From assembly GCF_900007165.1 (NCBI RefSeq), contig NZ_CYGY02000035.1:209300-273299 (forward strand): a DNA stretch of 64,000 nucleotides. The letters are read 5' to 3'. Of this stretch, positions 17,223 to 26,004 are shown piece by piece. The DNA is from Paraburkholderia piptadeniae. Its GTDB lineage: Bacteria; Pseudomonadota; Gammaproteobacteria; Burkholderiales; Burkholderiaceae. Numbering within the stretch: position 1 is the first letter of the stretch; each line of letters starts with the position of its first letter. Under the pieces are notes generated by a model. It was not told the DNA's origin. It ran no database searches and was given only the letters and a program-made list of their open reading frames with translations. The position numbers were made by a program, and so were the translations under genes.

Positions 17223-18647
17223 TCAGGAAGAAAGCGCCTTGAACGTCTGTGGCATGAATGCCGGGTGCGCCGGATCAGCCTGCGCTACGAGCTCGTCCGC
17301 ACGGCTGGGGTCGCGATAGAGACGCTGCGCGAGCACGAGCGCAGGAAGATTCGCCTTGAAGTTGAATGTCGCGATCGACGCCAGCCCGGCGCCGCGCTTG
17401 TTCAGGTCCTGCACGACGGCCGCGCGCAGTGTCCGCAGCGCGCCGTAGGTCGAGTCCTCGCCCTGATTGCCCGCTACTTCGATCTCCAAATCGATCAATG
17501 CCGTCACGGCCTCGCGGACGGCCGCGGCATCATCGGAGGAAGTCGGTTGATATCTCGAGGCTGCGATCGCCACTGACGCGATCGCGGCACGACGAAACAG
17601 ATCTCCGGAGGCGGATTGCATGGTCGACATCGCGCCGCCGATCGTCGACGACGTCGTCGGCGCGTCTGGATAGAAGTTCGCGAGCGTCGTAAGAAGCCGC
17701 ATTCCATCGCCTGGGCTCGGTGCTGCCGACAACAGCGCGCTGGCGACGCCCTGCGCTGCGGTAGCGTACGCATCTGTCGAGCTGGCATCGAGTCCCGCCG
17801 CAGCCGTCGCGAGGGTATCGGACGCCGCCGACACAGCTGTGCGTGATTGCACCGACTGAACGATCGCCTGATCGACCGTCGTCGCCGTCGATACGGGCGC
17901 TCCCGGATATTTGCTGAACGTCGGCACCGTGGCGCTGCCGGCGAACCGCCCGAAGGCTCCCGGCAGGTTGAACACGAGGTGCACGAGGTTTCGAGCATCT
18001 CCGACGAGGTTCTTCGCGGTCGTGTACCAGCTGAGTGCTGTTCCGACAGCCATGTTCACCACCGAAGCGCCATATGCCAACGTGCTCAGTGCGCGAGCTG
18101 CAAAGTCGGCTGCAGCCGACAACCCGAGAGCTGCGGCCGCTGATGCGATCAGGCTCGTCGTTCCGTTCGCCGCGGTCGGAAATACGCGACTTCCACTTTC
18201 AACGAAATCGAACTGCAGCTCGAAATACCGTCCCTTGTCCCATCGCTCGATGACGCGGAAATCCATCAGATTGACGGAACGTCGGCCATAGGTCGGGTGG
18301 ATCAGTTCGCCCGAATCCTCCGTTTCCACCAGTTTGATCAACACCTCGCGTTGATCAACGACGTCATCGCCAACAAGGAAGCCGAGCACCTGAAATCGCC
18401 GCGCGGCGCGACCCATGTCTTCGGCCCACGGCGTGTCGCGCTTCGGATACTGGTGAAGCACGTTGCGTCGGCCGAAGGATCCCTCTGCCGAGAGCGAGAC
18501 AAAAGGCAGCCCACGGAAAGACGCGGGCCGCAGCCGATCGAAATATGACCCCATCGTGCCGCCGAGCCGCGCGGCGAGCGAGCTGGCGAGATTCGTAATG
18601 CCGGATGTGGTGCCGAGAACGGCACCCGCGCCGCCACCTACGTTCAT
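17223..18647 (-). CDS. DNA circularisation N-terminal domain protein (Mu gp43/N type)
   Basis: 474 residues. The N-terminal part (LRPASFRGLPFVSLSAEGSFGRR, HQYPKRDTPWAEDMG, FQVLGFLVGDDVV) is the DNA-circularisation domain that in tail proteins fits the LysM-like T4 gp53 role at the baseplate. The rest is Ala/Thr-rich helix. It overlaps the tape-measure gene by four bases. Confidence 0.9.
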   Translation of the reverse strand: MNVGGGAGAVLGTTSGITNLASSLAARLGGTMGSYFDRLRPASFRGLPFVSLSAEGSFGRRNVLHQYPKRDTPWAEDMGRAARRFQVLGFLVGDDVVDQREVLIKLVETEDSGELIHPTYGRRSVNLMDFRVIERWDKGRYFELQFDFVESGSRVFPTAANGTTSLIASAAAALGLSAAADFAARALSTLAYGASVVNMAVGTALSWYTTAKNLVGDARNLVHLVFNLPGAFGRFAGSATVPTFSKYPGAPVSTATTVDQAIVQSVQSRTAVSAASDTLATAAAGLDASSTDAYATAAQGVASALLSAAPSPGDGMRLLTTLANFYPDAPTTSSTIGGAMSTMQSASGDLFRRAAIASVAIAASRYQPTSSDDAAAVREAVTALIDLEIEVAGNQGEDSTYGALRTLRAAVVQDLNKRGAGLASIATFNFKANLPALVLAQRLYRDPSRADELVAQADPAHPAFMPQTFKALSS

Positions 18648-20338
18648 AGTGCCGCTCCAAGATCCATCGTTTGACCGGTGCGCACGTTGGTATCGACTTT
18701 CTTCGACGAGCTGACCGATGTGCGCGTGCCGCGCGGCGCGCCCTGCAGGTTAATGTCGACCTTCACCACCTGTTCGCCGGGCCCGAGCGAGGACTGCGTC
18801 GAATCGCCCCCATACAGACCTGACAGCTGCCCCGCATACTGCGCGCGCGACGACGCCTCGCCATCGGCATCCGACGGCCGCTCGTACATTCGGGATACGA
18901 TCGCTGCGGCCTGCTCTGGCGTCGTCGCGCCTGCGAGCGCCGAACCTGCTGCGCGCTCATTGCCATTGCGAAGCTCGTAGTCGACGAAGCCGAGCTGCTG
19001 CTCGAGCGTCGAGTTGCCGATCCAGTTACCCGCCCATTTCTGGAAAGCGTCCTGCCGATCCTTATGCCATTGAGCAATGCCGCGGGCCTGGCCGTTATCA
19101 CCTTCCGCGCCCGGGTTAAGCTGGCTCTCGCGCTGCAGGTTCGCAACGATGCCAATCGCCTGTGATCGCGACCAGCCCCGAGACTGGAAGTACTCGATGG
19201 CGGACGTAGTGTTGCCGTTGACGCCGGCAGCCACTTCGTCATTCGTGCTCAGGCCATTGCCGCGGAGTGCGTTACCGAACCGTTCGAACCCGGTGCCCAC
19301 CCGCGAGCCCAGATGCGCGACGTGCATGAGGATCTCGTACGAGCGTGAGACCAGATCGAAGAAGTCGCTGGCGCCGCGTTTCGCCTTTTCCCAGTCGAAA
19401 CTCTTAATCTCGTCAGAGAGGAAGCGCACCGCGCCGGCAACGCCATCAATCAGCTTCTGCTTGTTTTCCGGAACGGCGAGCCATTCGCTCATCAGCTCGA
19501 TGGCTGGCTGCAGCACCGGAATCAGCGCGTTGCCCAATGCATCCTTCAGCGAAACCACGGATAGCTCGAGTTTCGCAATGTTCTGCGCGTATTCCTCTGC
19601 CTGTCTGATCGCGCTCGGGTCCATCGTCGCGTGCAGATTGTCGAACTGCCGCACGAGATCCTGAATCGCACTCGGCCCCTTGATCAGCAACGGCAAGAGC
19701 GACTCCACGCCGAAGGCCTGCGCGATCTGGCGCGCAGACTGGATGTTGCCGCCAGCGCTTAAGTTCGAGCGGATCGCACGCGACACGTCCAGCATGGCGC
19801 GGGAGACGTCGACGGCGCCGTCGGCCGTCCGGTGCAATCCGATCTGCCATGCGCTCATCAGCGCGAGCGTCTCCGGCGCGCGGCCGTTCACCGCGCCCTG
19901 CATCGTGTCGCCTAGCGACTGCAGCGATGCATCCATGCTGTCCGTCGACAGGCCTGCCAAACGCGCCACGCCGCGATATTCCTGCAGCTGTTGCGTGTTG
20001 ATGCCGAGCAGCGTCGACGTGCGGTCGATCTCCTGCCCTGCGCGCCCCCAGCTCGTCACGATGGACGCGAGACCAGCGATCGACCCGAGGCCGCCGAGCA
20101 GCCCCAGCGGCGTCGCAATCATCGTTATCTTGCCGAGCAGCGATCCTGCTGCACGCGTCGCCGACGTGAGGCCTCTTACGAGTCGGCTAAGTCCCGTTTC
20201 CCTGCTGAGGGAGGCCAGCGATTTGCCGAGCGCCGTGACAGGCGCAAACGTGCTGGCGATCGAGCCCTTGACCTTTCGGACGGTCGACGTCGCGCGGTCA
20301 ACCGCGGTGATGACGAACTGGATCTTGTTGTTAGCCAT
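18644..20338 (-). CDS. Tail tape-measure protein with tail-lysozyme domain
   Basis: 564 residues. The N-terminal part has the helical tape pattern (ITAVDRATSTVRKVKGSI) and a hydrophobic stretch near residues 90-115; the middle has DALGNALIPVLQPAIELMSEWL. Residues about 375-505 form a phage tail lysozyme domain: AIEYFQSRGWSRSQAIGIVA, NLQRESQLNPGAEGD and GIAQWHKDRQ, with a likely catalytic Glu. It would locally open peptidoglycan on infection. It is short for this class, suggesting a short contractile tail. Confidence 0.9.
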   Translation of the reverse strand: MANNKIQFVITAVDRATSTVRKVKGSIASTFAPVTALGKSLASLSRETGLSRLVRGLTSATRAAGSLLGKITMIATPLGLLGGLGSIAGLASIVTSWGRAGQEIDRTSTLLGINTQQLQEYRGVARLAGLSTDSMDASLQSLGDTMQGAVNGRAPETLALMSAWQIGLHRTADGAVDVSRAMLDVSRAIRSNLSAGGNIQSARQIAQAFGVESLLPLLIKGPSAIQDLVRQFDNLHATMDPSAIRQAEEYAQNIAKLELSVVSLKDALGNALIPVLQPAIELMSEWLAVPENKQKLIDGVAGAVRFLSDEIKSFDWEKAKRGASDFFDLVSRSYEILMHVAHLGSRVGTGFERFGNALRGNGLSTNDEVAAGVNGNTTSAIEYFQSRGWSRSQAIGIVANLQRESQLNPGAEGDNGQARGIAQWHKDRQDAFQKWAGNWIGNSTLEQQLGFVDYELRNGNERAAGSALAGATTPEQAAAIVSRMYERPSDADGEASSRAQYAGQLSGLYGGDSTQSSLGPGEQVVKVDINLQGAPRGTRTSVSSSKKVDTNVRTGQTMDLGAAL

Positions 20339-20501
20339 TGGACTTCGCCGAAAGGATGCGCTTCGCCTCGATCAGATGCCACTCGACGTCACTCCAGGTG
20401 GCGTTCCAGAGCGATGCGGGTGCGATCTCCCAGAAATGCGCTGCGTCGGCGAGCATCTGCTCCCACCCATCGGGGAGCGCATTCGCGCCGGCGACCAGCA
20501 T
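20331..20501 (-). CDS. Small tail-assembly protein (gpE-prime/gp41-extension analogue)
   Basis: 56 residues from the ATG at 20501 to the TAA at 20331, sequence pattern GWEQMLADAAHFWEIAP and WSDVEWHLIEAKRI. It starts two bases after the stop of the tail chaperone and overlaps the tape-measure start by eight bases. In P2 and Mu the second chaperone is made by frameshift from the first; here a separate ATG is present, so re-initiation could replace frameshifting. Confidence 0.7.
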   Translation of the reverse strand: MLVAGANALPDGWEQMLADAAHFWEIAPASLWNATWSDVEWHLIEAKRILSAKSNG

Positions 20502-20503
20502 GC

Positions 20504-21046
20504 TCAGTCGGGCCGCCGGCGAATCTGAAAACCGTTGAAGTAACCGGTGGCCGAGTGGAAATCGCGCGCGCTCAACGAGCGAACCGTCTTGCGCGGCACG
20601 CGAGCCACGATCGAAATCAGTTCGATCGACGAGGCGAACGGTCCGCCCGCTTGCCGCGCCTTGCGGCGCTGCAGGTTAGTCGGCTCGCACAGATCGAGCT
20701 TCGTCGCGTTGAGCGCGGTTGCGTCATCCGTCAATTTCACCGGTGCCTGCAGCTCGAGCGTGAATTCATCCGGGCTGCGCACGTCCGGCATAAGGACCGC
20801 CTCGTCGGCGAAGCCGCTGAAGAAGTCTTCCGCCTCATCGATCTCGCTGGAGAAAAGCTCGTCGACGACGTCAATGGGTACTCCGCTGACGATCGCGACC
20901 AGCGCGACGACGAATCCGTATTTGCCGCCCGATTTCTCGGCCTGCTCGTAATCGCCTGCGCGCGGTTCACGCAGCTGCAGTTCGGCATACGTCTTTTCGT
21001 TTTCGCCCTTTCCGACGGTAATCGGACGGCGAAACGTGAGTGTCAT
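20504..21046 (-). CDS. Tail assembly chaperone, gpE/Mu gp41-like, tandem-domain
   Basis: 180 residues from the ATG at 21046 (MTLTFRRPITVG); a start four codons earlier at 21058 is possible. The first half (LQLREPRAGDYEQAE, LVAIVSGVPIDVVDEL, AEDFFSGF) is the tail-chaperone E pattern. The second half (LDLCEPTNLQRRKA, ELISIVARVPRKTVRSL, ATGYFNGF) repeats the same pattern, so the protein seems to be two fused copies. It guides tape-measure assembly. Confidence 0.85.
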   Translation of the reverse strand: MTLTFRRPITVGKGENEKTYAELQLREPRAGDYEQAEKSGGKYGFVVALVAIVSGVPIDVVDELFSSEIDEAEDFFSGFADEAVLMPDVRSPDEFTLELQAPVKLTDDATALNATKLDLCEPTNLQRRKARQAGGPFASSIELISIVARVPRKTVRSLSARDFHSATGYFNGFQIRRRPD

Positions 21047-21061
21047 GGTTTCTCGCACGGA

Positions 21062-21430
21062 TCAGTTCTCCGACACGTCCGGACCTTCCCATTCCACGGG
21101 CACGGTGGCGTCCTCGGCCTTCGCACCTTGGGGATTCACGGTCCACATGTTCCGGCCGATGACGGTCTTGCCGTTCGCCAGCTCGACAGTGACGGTCACA
21201 TCGTCCATCTCGTTGATCTGCTTCAGCGAGAGGCCGCCCATATCGCGCAGCGTCGCCTTGATCGAGCCGACCTTCGGCTTTTCGCTGAAGCCGTGGACCG
21301 TGTCCTGCCCCGTGAGCGACTCGCGCGACCGTTCGCTCGGGTCATATTCAAAATCCCCGGCAACCGGATACGAGACGCCATCGACCGTCAGGTACGCAGT
21401 GCCGGCAATGCGATTTTTCGTGTTCGACAT
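21062..21430 (-). CDS. Tail tube protein (Mu gp40 type)
   Basis: 122 residues starting MSNTKNRIAGTAYLTVDGV; the motifs DFEYDPSERSRESLTGQD, GFSEKPKVGSIKATLRD and MDDVTVTVELANGKTVIGRN are those of the Mu-like tail tube family. It polymerises into the inner tube. A terminator lies between it and the sheath gene. Confidence 0.92.
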   Translation of the reverse strand: MSNTKNRIAGTAYLTVDGVSYPVAGDFEYDPSERSRESLTGQDTVHGFSEKPKVGSIKATLRDMGGLSLKQINEMDDVTVTVELANGKTVIGRNMWTVNPQGAKAEDATVPVEWEGPDVSEN

Positions 21431-21441
21431 TTCAGGCTCAC

Positions 21442-21470
21442 AAAAAAGAGAAGCCGCCCGAAGGCGGCTT
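21442..21470 (-). terminator. Leftward intrinsic terminator between sheath and tube genes
   Basis: Minus-strand stem AAGCCGCC with a TTCG loop and perfect complement, followed by CTC and six T. It lies inside the late operon, so it must be partly read through or overcome by antitermination for downstream tail genes to be made. Confidence 0.85.
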
Positions 21471-21488
21471 GTTTGGCATCAGCGTGGG

Positions 21489-22985
21489 TTACTGCAGCCT
21501 GAACTGGGCGAGCAGCGCGAAGATCCGGAGGCCGCCGATCAACGTGCCGTCCCACAGCTCGTTGACGCGACTCGGGTTCTGCGAATCGATCTCGACGATG
21601 AGGCCGGCAGAGAACGCATCGCTGTTCTGAACATAACCTTCGAACTCCATCGCCTTGTACTCGGCGATCTGATCGGCACGGATGGTGTTCGGGGTCACGA
21701 TGTTTGCGCCCGGTGCGAAGCGTGTACCGTTCGCCGCCAGCTTCTTCCGGCCGTATTTGGACGTCACGACACCCTTCAGGCGACGCAACACATACATCAA
21801 GAGGAACAGTGTCTCGACCTGCAGATAGCTGTTGTCCGGCTGGCCAAACGGGTTTTTCTGGTAAGTCGTGATCAGATTTTCAACCGCGACAGTGCCGTCG
21901 TCGGCGACGGTGAACGTCGAAATCCCGTCGAACAGCAAAGTGTTGCGGTCCGTCAACGCGAAGCGCGACGCCACGGGCGGAGGCAGGAAGCTCGACAACG
22001 CGACGGTCTGCAGCGGCAGACCCGGATCCGCGCGAAGCGCTGCGGCAGCGGCACCCGCGTAGTCCGCGGCCAGCAGCCACGCGGGCGTCGGCGAGTCGTT
22101 GAAGCCCATGACTGACCCGTGCTGATCGTTCCGGGTGACGCCGAACGTTGTGAGCGCGCCCACAGTGCCGCGATATGCCGCGAAGAAATGCCCGTAGATC
22201 TGCTTGGACCAGCTCCAGCGTCCGTTCGTGTCGTTGAGGAACGACTTCAATGCGTCGAGCGACGTCGAGTCCGTGTAAGGCATCACGATGAAGTCGAACG
22301 GTGCATCTGCGAGGTTGGCGAGCGCGGTGGTCAGCGAAGGATTCACCAGGCCGCCCGTCATCGCCGTGATCGTGAACGTGAGCCCCGTCGGTGTGACTTC
22401 ACCGTTGGCCGCGCCGCGATAATTCACGCGGATGTCGATATCGTTCCCGGCCAGACCCTTGTTCTTCGCCGTGAAGTTCACTTTCGACGTGGTGGTTCCG
22501 TCGACTGCCGCCGTCACAGGAAGATCAGTGTTCGCGTTGACCGTCGCGGCGAGCGCGGTCGCGAGTTGCGCGGCCGAGAGCGAAGACGTCACGCTCTGGG
22601 TTACGAGCTGGCCACCGAGGTAAAGGAACAGCACACCCGCTGCCGTTGCGGCTGCAGTGAAGTTGATCGAGCCACCCGCAGCTGTTCCGCTCGGATCGTC
22701 CGCGAGCGGCAGATACCAGACTTCCCCGAAGCTGTCGCTGTTGCGGTAGGCCGCCGTCATCAGCGCGAGCATCGACCCCTGGCCACCTGCGGACTTCGCG
22801 TCCGCGACGCCCTGCGAAATCACCGGAACGTTGGCGGTCGCGCTGCCGCCAGACGTGATCTGGCCGATGATAAGCGCGCGCTGCGTCTGGGTAGCGCTGT
22901 TGGCCTGGCTGTTGTCGACTTCCGCGTAGAAAAGCGGAACCCGGATCTGGTCGCCAGCCGGAATGTTCTTGAACGGTACCGTCAT
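21489..22985 (-). CDS. Contractile tail sheath protein (Mu gpL/gp39 type)
   Basis: 498 residues from the ATG at 22985 (MTVPFKNIPAGDQIRVPLFY); a GTG two codons upstream is less likely. The Mu-sheath N-terminus, QTQRALIIGQI, FGEVWYLPLADD and the C-terminal YKAMEFEGYVQNSDAF and NPSRVNELWDGTLIGGL are typical. It forms the contracting outer tail tube. Confidence 0.93.
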   Translation of the reverse strand: MTVPFKNIPAGDQIRVPLFYAEVDNSQANSATQTQRALIIGQITSGGSATANVPVISQGVADAKSAGGQGSMLALMTAAYRNSDSFGEVWYLPLADDPSGTAAGGSINFTAAATAAGVLFLYLGGQLVTQSVTSSLSAAQLATALAATVNANTDLPVTAAVDGTTTSKVNFTAKNKGLAGNDIDIRVNYRGAANGEVTPTGLTFTITAMTGGLVNPSLTTALANLADAPFDFIVMPYTDSTSLDALKSFLNDTNGRWSWSKQIYGHFFAAYRGTVGALTTFGVTRNDQHGSVMGFNDSPTPAWLLAADYAGAAAAALRADPGLPLQTVALSSFLPPPVASRFALTDRNTLLFDGISTFTVADDGTVAVENLITTYQKNPFGQPDNSYLQVETLFLLMYVLRRLKGVVTSKYGRKKLAANGTRFAPGANIVTPNTIRADQIAEYKAMEFEGYVQNSDAFSAGLIVEIDSQNPSRVNELWDGTLIGGLRIFALLAQFRLQ

Positions 22986-22987
22986 GA

Positions 22988-23227
22988 TCACGCGCTCCCA
23001 TCGGGATGCGTCGACGCTTCGTCGACGGCTTTGGTTTCGGCGTGCTCCGGATCACGCGCTTCTGCCACAACCTCCGGCGCCGGCCGCTCGCCGAGCTCGA
23101 CATCCTTGTCGCTCAGACGCTTCACCCAATACAGGTGATCGTCCGGCACTTCGCGACCCTCATCGGGCAGGAAGTCCTTCATATCCGGGTCGCGGATCTT
23201 CATACCCGCTGCGGGTTTGACGAACAT
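22988..23227 (-). CDS. DUF2635 protein (Mu gp38 type)
   Basis: 79 residues with MFVKPAAGMKIRDPDMKDFLPDEG and DHLYWVKRLSDKDV, the DUF2635 signature. It always precedes the sheath gene in Mu-like tails; its role is undefined. Its TGA is two bases from the sheath ATG. Confidence 0.9.
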   Translation of the reverse strand: MFVKPAAGMKIRDPDMKDFLPDEGREVPDDHLYWVKRLSDKDVELGERPAPEVVAEARDPEHAETKAVDEASTHPDGSA

Positions 23228-23236
23228 GCGTCACTC

Positions 23237-23845
23237 CTAATCAGAAAAATCGAGGTCGATAACGCCCTCTGCACGTCCGTCGGGCCCCGTGGTGCGAGGT
23301 GCCGGTGGAATTGCGTCGGGGAATGGCGGGTCCGGATATGTCCCGTTCGGGTCAAACGGGCCTCTGAGATCGACGGTGAGTTGCATGCGCTCGAGCGTGT
23401 TGGTCACATCAGGCTCGAATGCCTCGTAGATCTGGAAGTGCAGCGAAATGCTGATGGCCGCGAAATGCACTCGGCCGTCTGAGCTGTATTCCGTCGTTGT
23501 GTCGATCGCCGGGAAGTCCTGCGTTTCGCCGCGAATTCCGACGTCGCGCAGGAGGATGTCTTCGATGGTCGCGCCGAGAGCATCGAGAGCATCTTGCGCA
23601 GCCTCGGCCGTCAATCCAGAGACGATCGCGCGGATCTCGATGACAAAGTCCGTATTGAACTGCGTCTGACCGCTTGTCCCCAACGACGCTTTACGCTCGA
23701 CGCCATTCCGCACCAGGATCGCCGGCAGCTTCGACGGCGGCACGCTCCAGTCACCGGGAGATTGAATCGTTGGTGCGGCAGCTGCCGTTTGCAATGCAGC
23801 CACAACGAGCTGCCGCATCGCGGCGCGCCCAGTGGGATCAGCCAT
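23237..23845 (-). CDS. Mu gp37-like (DUF1834) protein, probable tail terminator
   Basis: 202 residues: RQLVVAALQTAAAAPTIQ start, SKLPAILVRNGVERKAS, TDFVIEIRAIVSG and a C-terminal HFAAISISLHFQIYEAFEPD. This fits the Mu gp37/tail completion family. It lies between head-tail joining and sheath genes and overlaps the former by eight bases. Confidence 0.82.
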   Translation of the reverse strand: MADPTGRAAMRQLVVAALQTAAAAPTIQSPGDWSVPPSKLPAILVRNGVERKASLGTSGQTQFNTDFVIEIRAIVSGLTAEAAQDALDALGATIEDILLRDVGIRGETQDFPAIDTTTEYSSDGRVHFAAISISLHFQIYEAFEPDVTNTLERMQLTVDLRGPFDPNGTYPDPPFPDAIPPAPRTTGPDGRAEGVIDLDFSD

Positions 23846-24188
23846 CGACGTTACTCACCAGATTGAGCATGAGACCGCCGCCGCCCCACCCGTCGAGCCG
23901 CGCCTCGCGCACGACATAGATGAGACCGGTGCGGATGATCTGCAGCTGATCGTCCTGCACCGGTGCCGACGCGAACTGCGACTGCTGGATCCCGAGTCGA
24001 GGCTGGACCGTCGCCACCTGCGCGCCGTCGACAATCGACAGCTCGAGGAAGGCCTCGTCGAACACGCCGTCGATCACGTAAGACGCGGCGCCGGAGACGG
24101 GCATATACAGCACCCGCTCCGCCTCGCCGAACGTCTTCATCACCACGCCGTTCATCCGGTCGGTAACAGCGCGCCAGTCGAATGGCAT
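23838..24188 (-). CDS. Head-tail joining protein, lambda gpFII-like
   Basis: 116 residues: DWRAVTDRMNGVVMKTFGE then GVFDEAFLELSIVDGAQVATVQPRLGI and DQLQIIRTGLIYVVREARLDG, as in the FII/phage attachment family. It would form the neck ring where tail meets head. Confidence 0.82.
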   Translation of the reverse strand: MPFDWRAVTDRMNGVVMKTFGEAERVLYMPVSGAASYVIDGVFDEAFLELSIVDGAQVATVQPRLGIQQSQFASAPVQDDQLQIIRTGLIYVVREARLDGWGGGGLMLNLVSNVDG

Positions 24189-24191
24189 GGC

Positions 24192-25229
24192 TTACGTGCC
24201 GGCGCGACCCGTCTGCAGCATTTCCGGCCGCGTGCAAATATGCAGCGGGTAGCTGTAGCCCTCGACCTTCCACCACGAATTGCGGTCGCGATCGAAGATC
24301 GGGATCATGTACGTCGGCTTGCCCGGCGTGTTCACCCATTCGAACGATTCGCCCGGCGCCAGCGCGCGGCGGAAGACACCGGGCGCGCCAACCGGGAAGA
24401 ACTTGACCTTGTCGTCCGGGATCTTGATGGTCGTGTTGTCGTCCGACCCGCGATAGTTCATCCAGTAAATGCCGGCGAACTTGAACGTATCGAACGCCGC
24501 GCCCTGGCTGTCGTCGCGCAGATCTGCCGCGGCCGACCAGTTGATGAACGTCTGGATCACGTCCTTGTGATTCACGAATTCGTCGTAGAACTCGTCGCCG
24601 CACATCGCGTACACCCTCGTCGACGGAAGCCATGCGCCCTGCGCCTTGCGCATCATGGCGCGGCGGATCCCGTTGCAGATCGGGCGGATGGAGTTCGCGG
24701 TCTGGGCGGAAAGATCAAACGGCACTTCCGTCGCCGGCGTGATGCCGAATTCGTCGAAGAAGTTGTAGATCACCGATCCGTTCGCGTCGAGCAGGATCCC
24801 CTGCAATGCCGCCAGGCGATGGTACTCCCACGTGTACTCGATGTTGCGCAGCAGGCCCGTCGGGCCGCTCACGCGGCGAGCGACTTCAGCCTGCACCTGC
24901 ATGAGCTCCGACTCCGTGCCAAACGCGCGGATGTCCTGGATCTCGTTTGCATAGATCGTGTCGCTATGCATCAGGCGCGGCACCTTGAAGTACCGCGCGC
25001 CGCGCTGCTCGGTGACACGCTGCGTGCCTTCTGCGCCGCGCGGCGATGTCGGAATCAGGATCAGCTGACCCTGACGTTGTTCGACGGCGAGCACCGTATT
25101 GCGGATCGGTTCATCCTCGAAAATGTCGAGGTCGCCGAGCCCCTGCGGCTGAAACGGATATTTGTCGACCGCAGCGGTGAGCTGGATGGTCGAGAAGGCA
25201 TCCTGATGGAATACGTCCAAACTGGCCAT
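24192..25229 (-). CDS. Major capsid protein, gpE family
   Basis: 345 residues from the ATG at 25229 (MASLDVFHQDAFSTIQLTAA). Lambda E-type features include AVEQRQGQLILIPTSPRGA, ARYFKVPRLMHSDTIYANEIQ, LDANGSVIYNFFDEFGI and the C-terminal YPLHICTRPEMLQTGR. It makes the icosahedral shell; scaffolding and maturation are supplied by the upstream acidic protein and S49 protease. Confidence 0.95.
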   Translation of the reverse strand: MASLDVFHQDAFSTIQLTAAVDKYPFQPQGLGDLDIFEDEPIRNTVLAVEQRQGQLILIPTSPRGAEGTQRVTEQRGARYFKVPRLMHSDTIYANEIQDIRAFGTESELMQVQAEVARRVSGPTGLLRNIEYTWEYHRLAALQGILLDANGSVIYNFFDEFGITPATEVPFDLSAQTANSIRPICNGIRRAMMRKAQGAWLPSTRVYAMCGDEFYDEFVNHKDVIQTFINWSAAADLRDDSQGAAFDTFKFAGIYWMNYRGSDDNTTIKIPDDKVKFFPVGAPGVFRRALAPGESFEWVNTPGKPTYMIPIFDRDRNSWWKVEGYSYPLHICTRPEMLQTGRAGT

Positions 25230-25305
25230 TATCGGCTCCAGAAATAATAATGGCCGCGAACGCGACCAAGTGACAAACGACGGAAGAGACTGCGAGGGAT
25301 TCGAC

Positions 25306-25962
25306 TTAGCGAGTGATGATCCCGATTGCGGCAAGCTGCCCCGTTGCCGTTGCAATCTGTGTTGCGGTGATGCCCGCCGGCCAGATCAACTCGCCGCCGT
25401 TCACTTCGGCGTCGCGAACCACCGCGAGCCCGGGCACGTCTGCTGCCGTCGCGTCGTACGTGCCAAACGAAATACCTGCTGCAATCTGCGTGCCGTCGGT
25501 CGCCGTCGGGTTAAGCGGCACCAGCTTTGCCGAAAGGGCCGATACCGTGACGTCGAACTCGTCGCCAACCACGAAGTCCGTCGCACCGTCTGCGATCGCG
25601 AACTTGATGCCATCGGAGAACGTCTGGCCGACGACGACATCGCCGATCACATCGCCCGTGGGATCGAACACGCGAAACGTGCCGCCATTCGCAGCAGCTG
25701 TCGTGCAGCGCACGACATAGACGCCAGCCTGTGCATTCGGCAGCACAGGCGTCGTCGCGTCGAGCGTGAACACACCATTGCCCGTGTTGCCGGCTTTCGC
25801 AGCGGCGTTCGCCGTGCCGCCTGCCTTCTTCGCCACGACTTCGCCGGGAAGATGCTTCACCGTGCCGCTGAAGGTCATCGGGTCGCGCGAACGGTGACCG
25901 CGCGCCTCGGACACGAGAAATCCACCGTCGTGCCGGTTTTCAGTGAGAGGAGTCTGAGCCAT
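25306..25962 (-). CDS. Head decoration protein D
   Basis: 218 residues, about twice lambda gpD. The start MAQTPLTENRHDGGFLVSEARGHRSRD is the decoration-protein D pattern, and the beta-rich C-terminus is fused to a second repeat-like part. It stabilises the expanded capsid. Confidence 0.88.
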   Translation of the reverse strand: MAQTPLTENRHDGGFLVSEARGHRSRDPMTFSGTVKHLPGEVVAKKAGGTANAAAKAGNTGNGVFTLDATTPVLPNAQAGVYVVRCTTAAANGGTFRVFDPTGDVIGDVVVGQTFSDGIKFAIADGATDFVVGDEFDVTVSALSAKLVPLNPTATDGTQIAAGISFGTYDATAADVPGLAVVRDAEVNGGELIWPAGITATQIATATGQLAAIGIITR

Positions 25963-26004
25963 GATCGGATTCCAGAGTGAGGGATTGGACTACGGTGCCT
26001 ACGC

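Noticed and set aside
12389..23845. Mu-type transposable prophage
   Set aside because: Only the tail genes are Mu-like. No MuA/MuB genes are seen, and a tyrosine integrase with tRNA att repeats is present.
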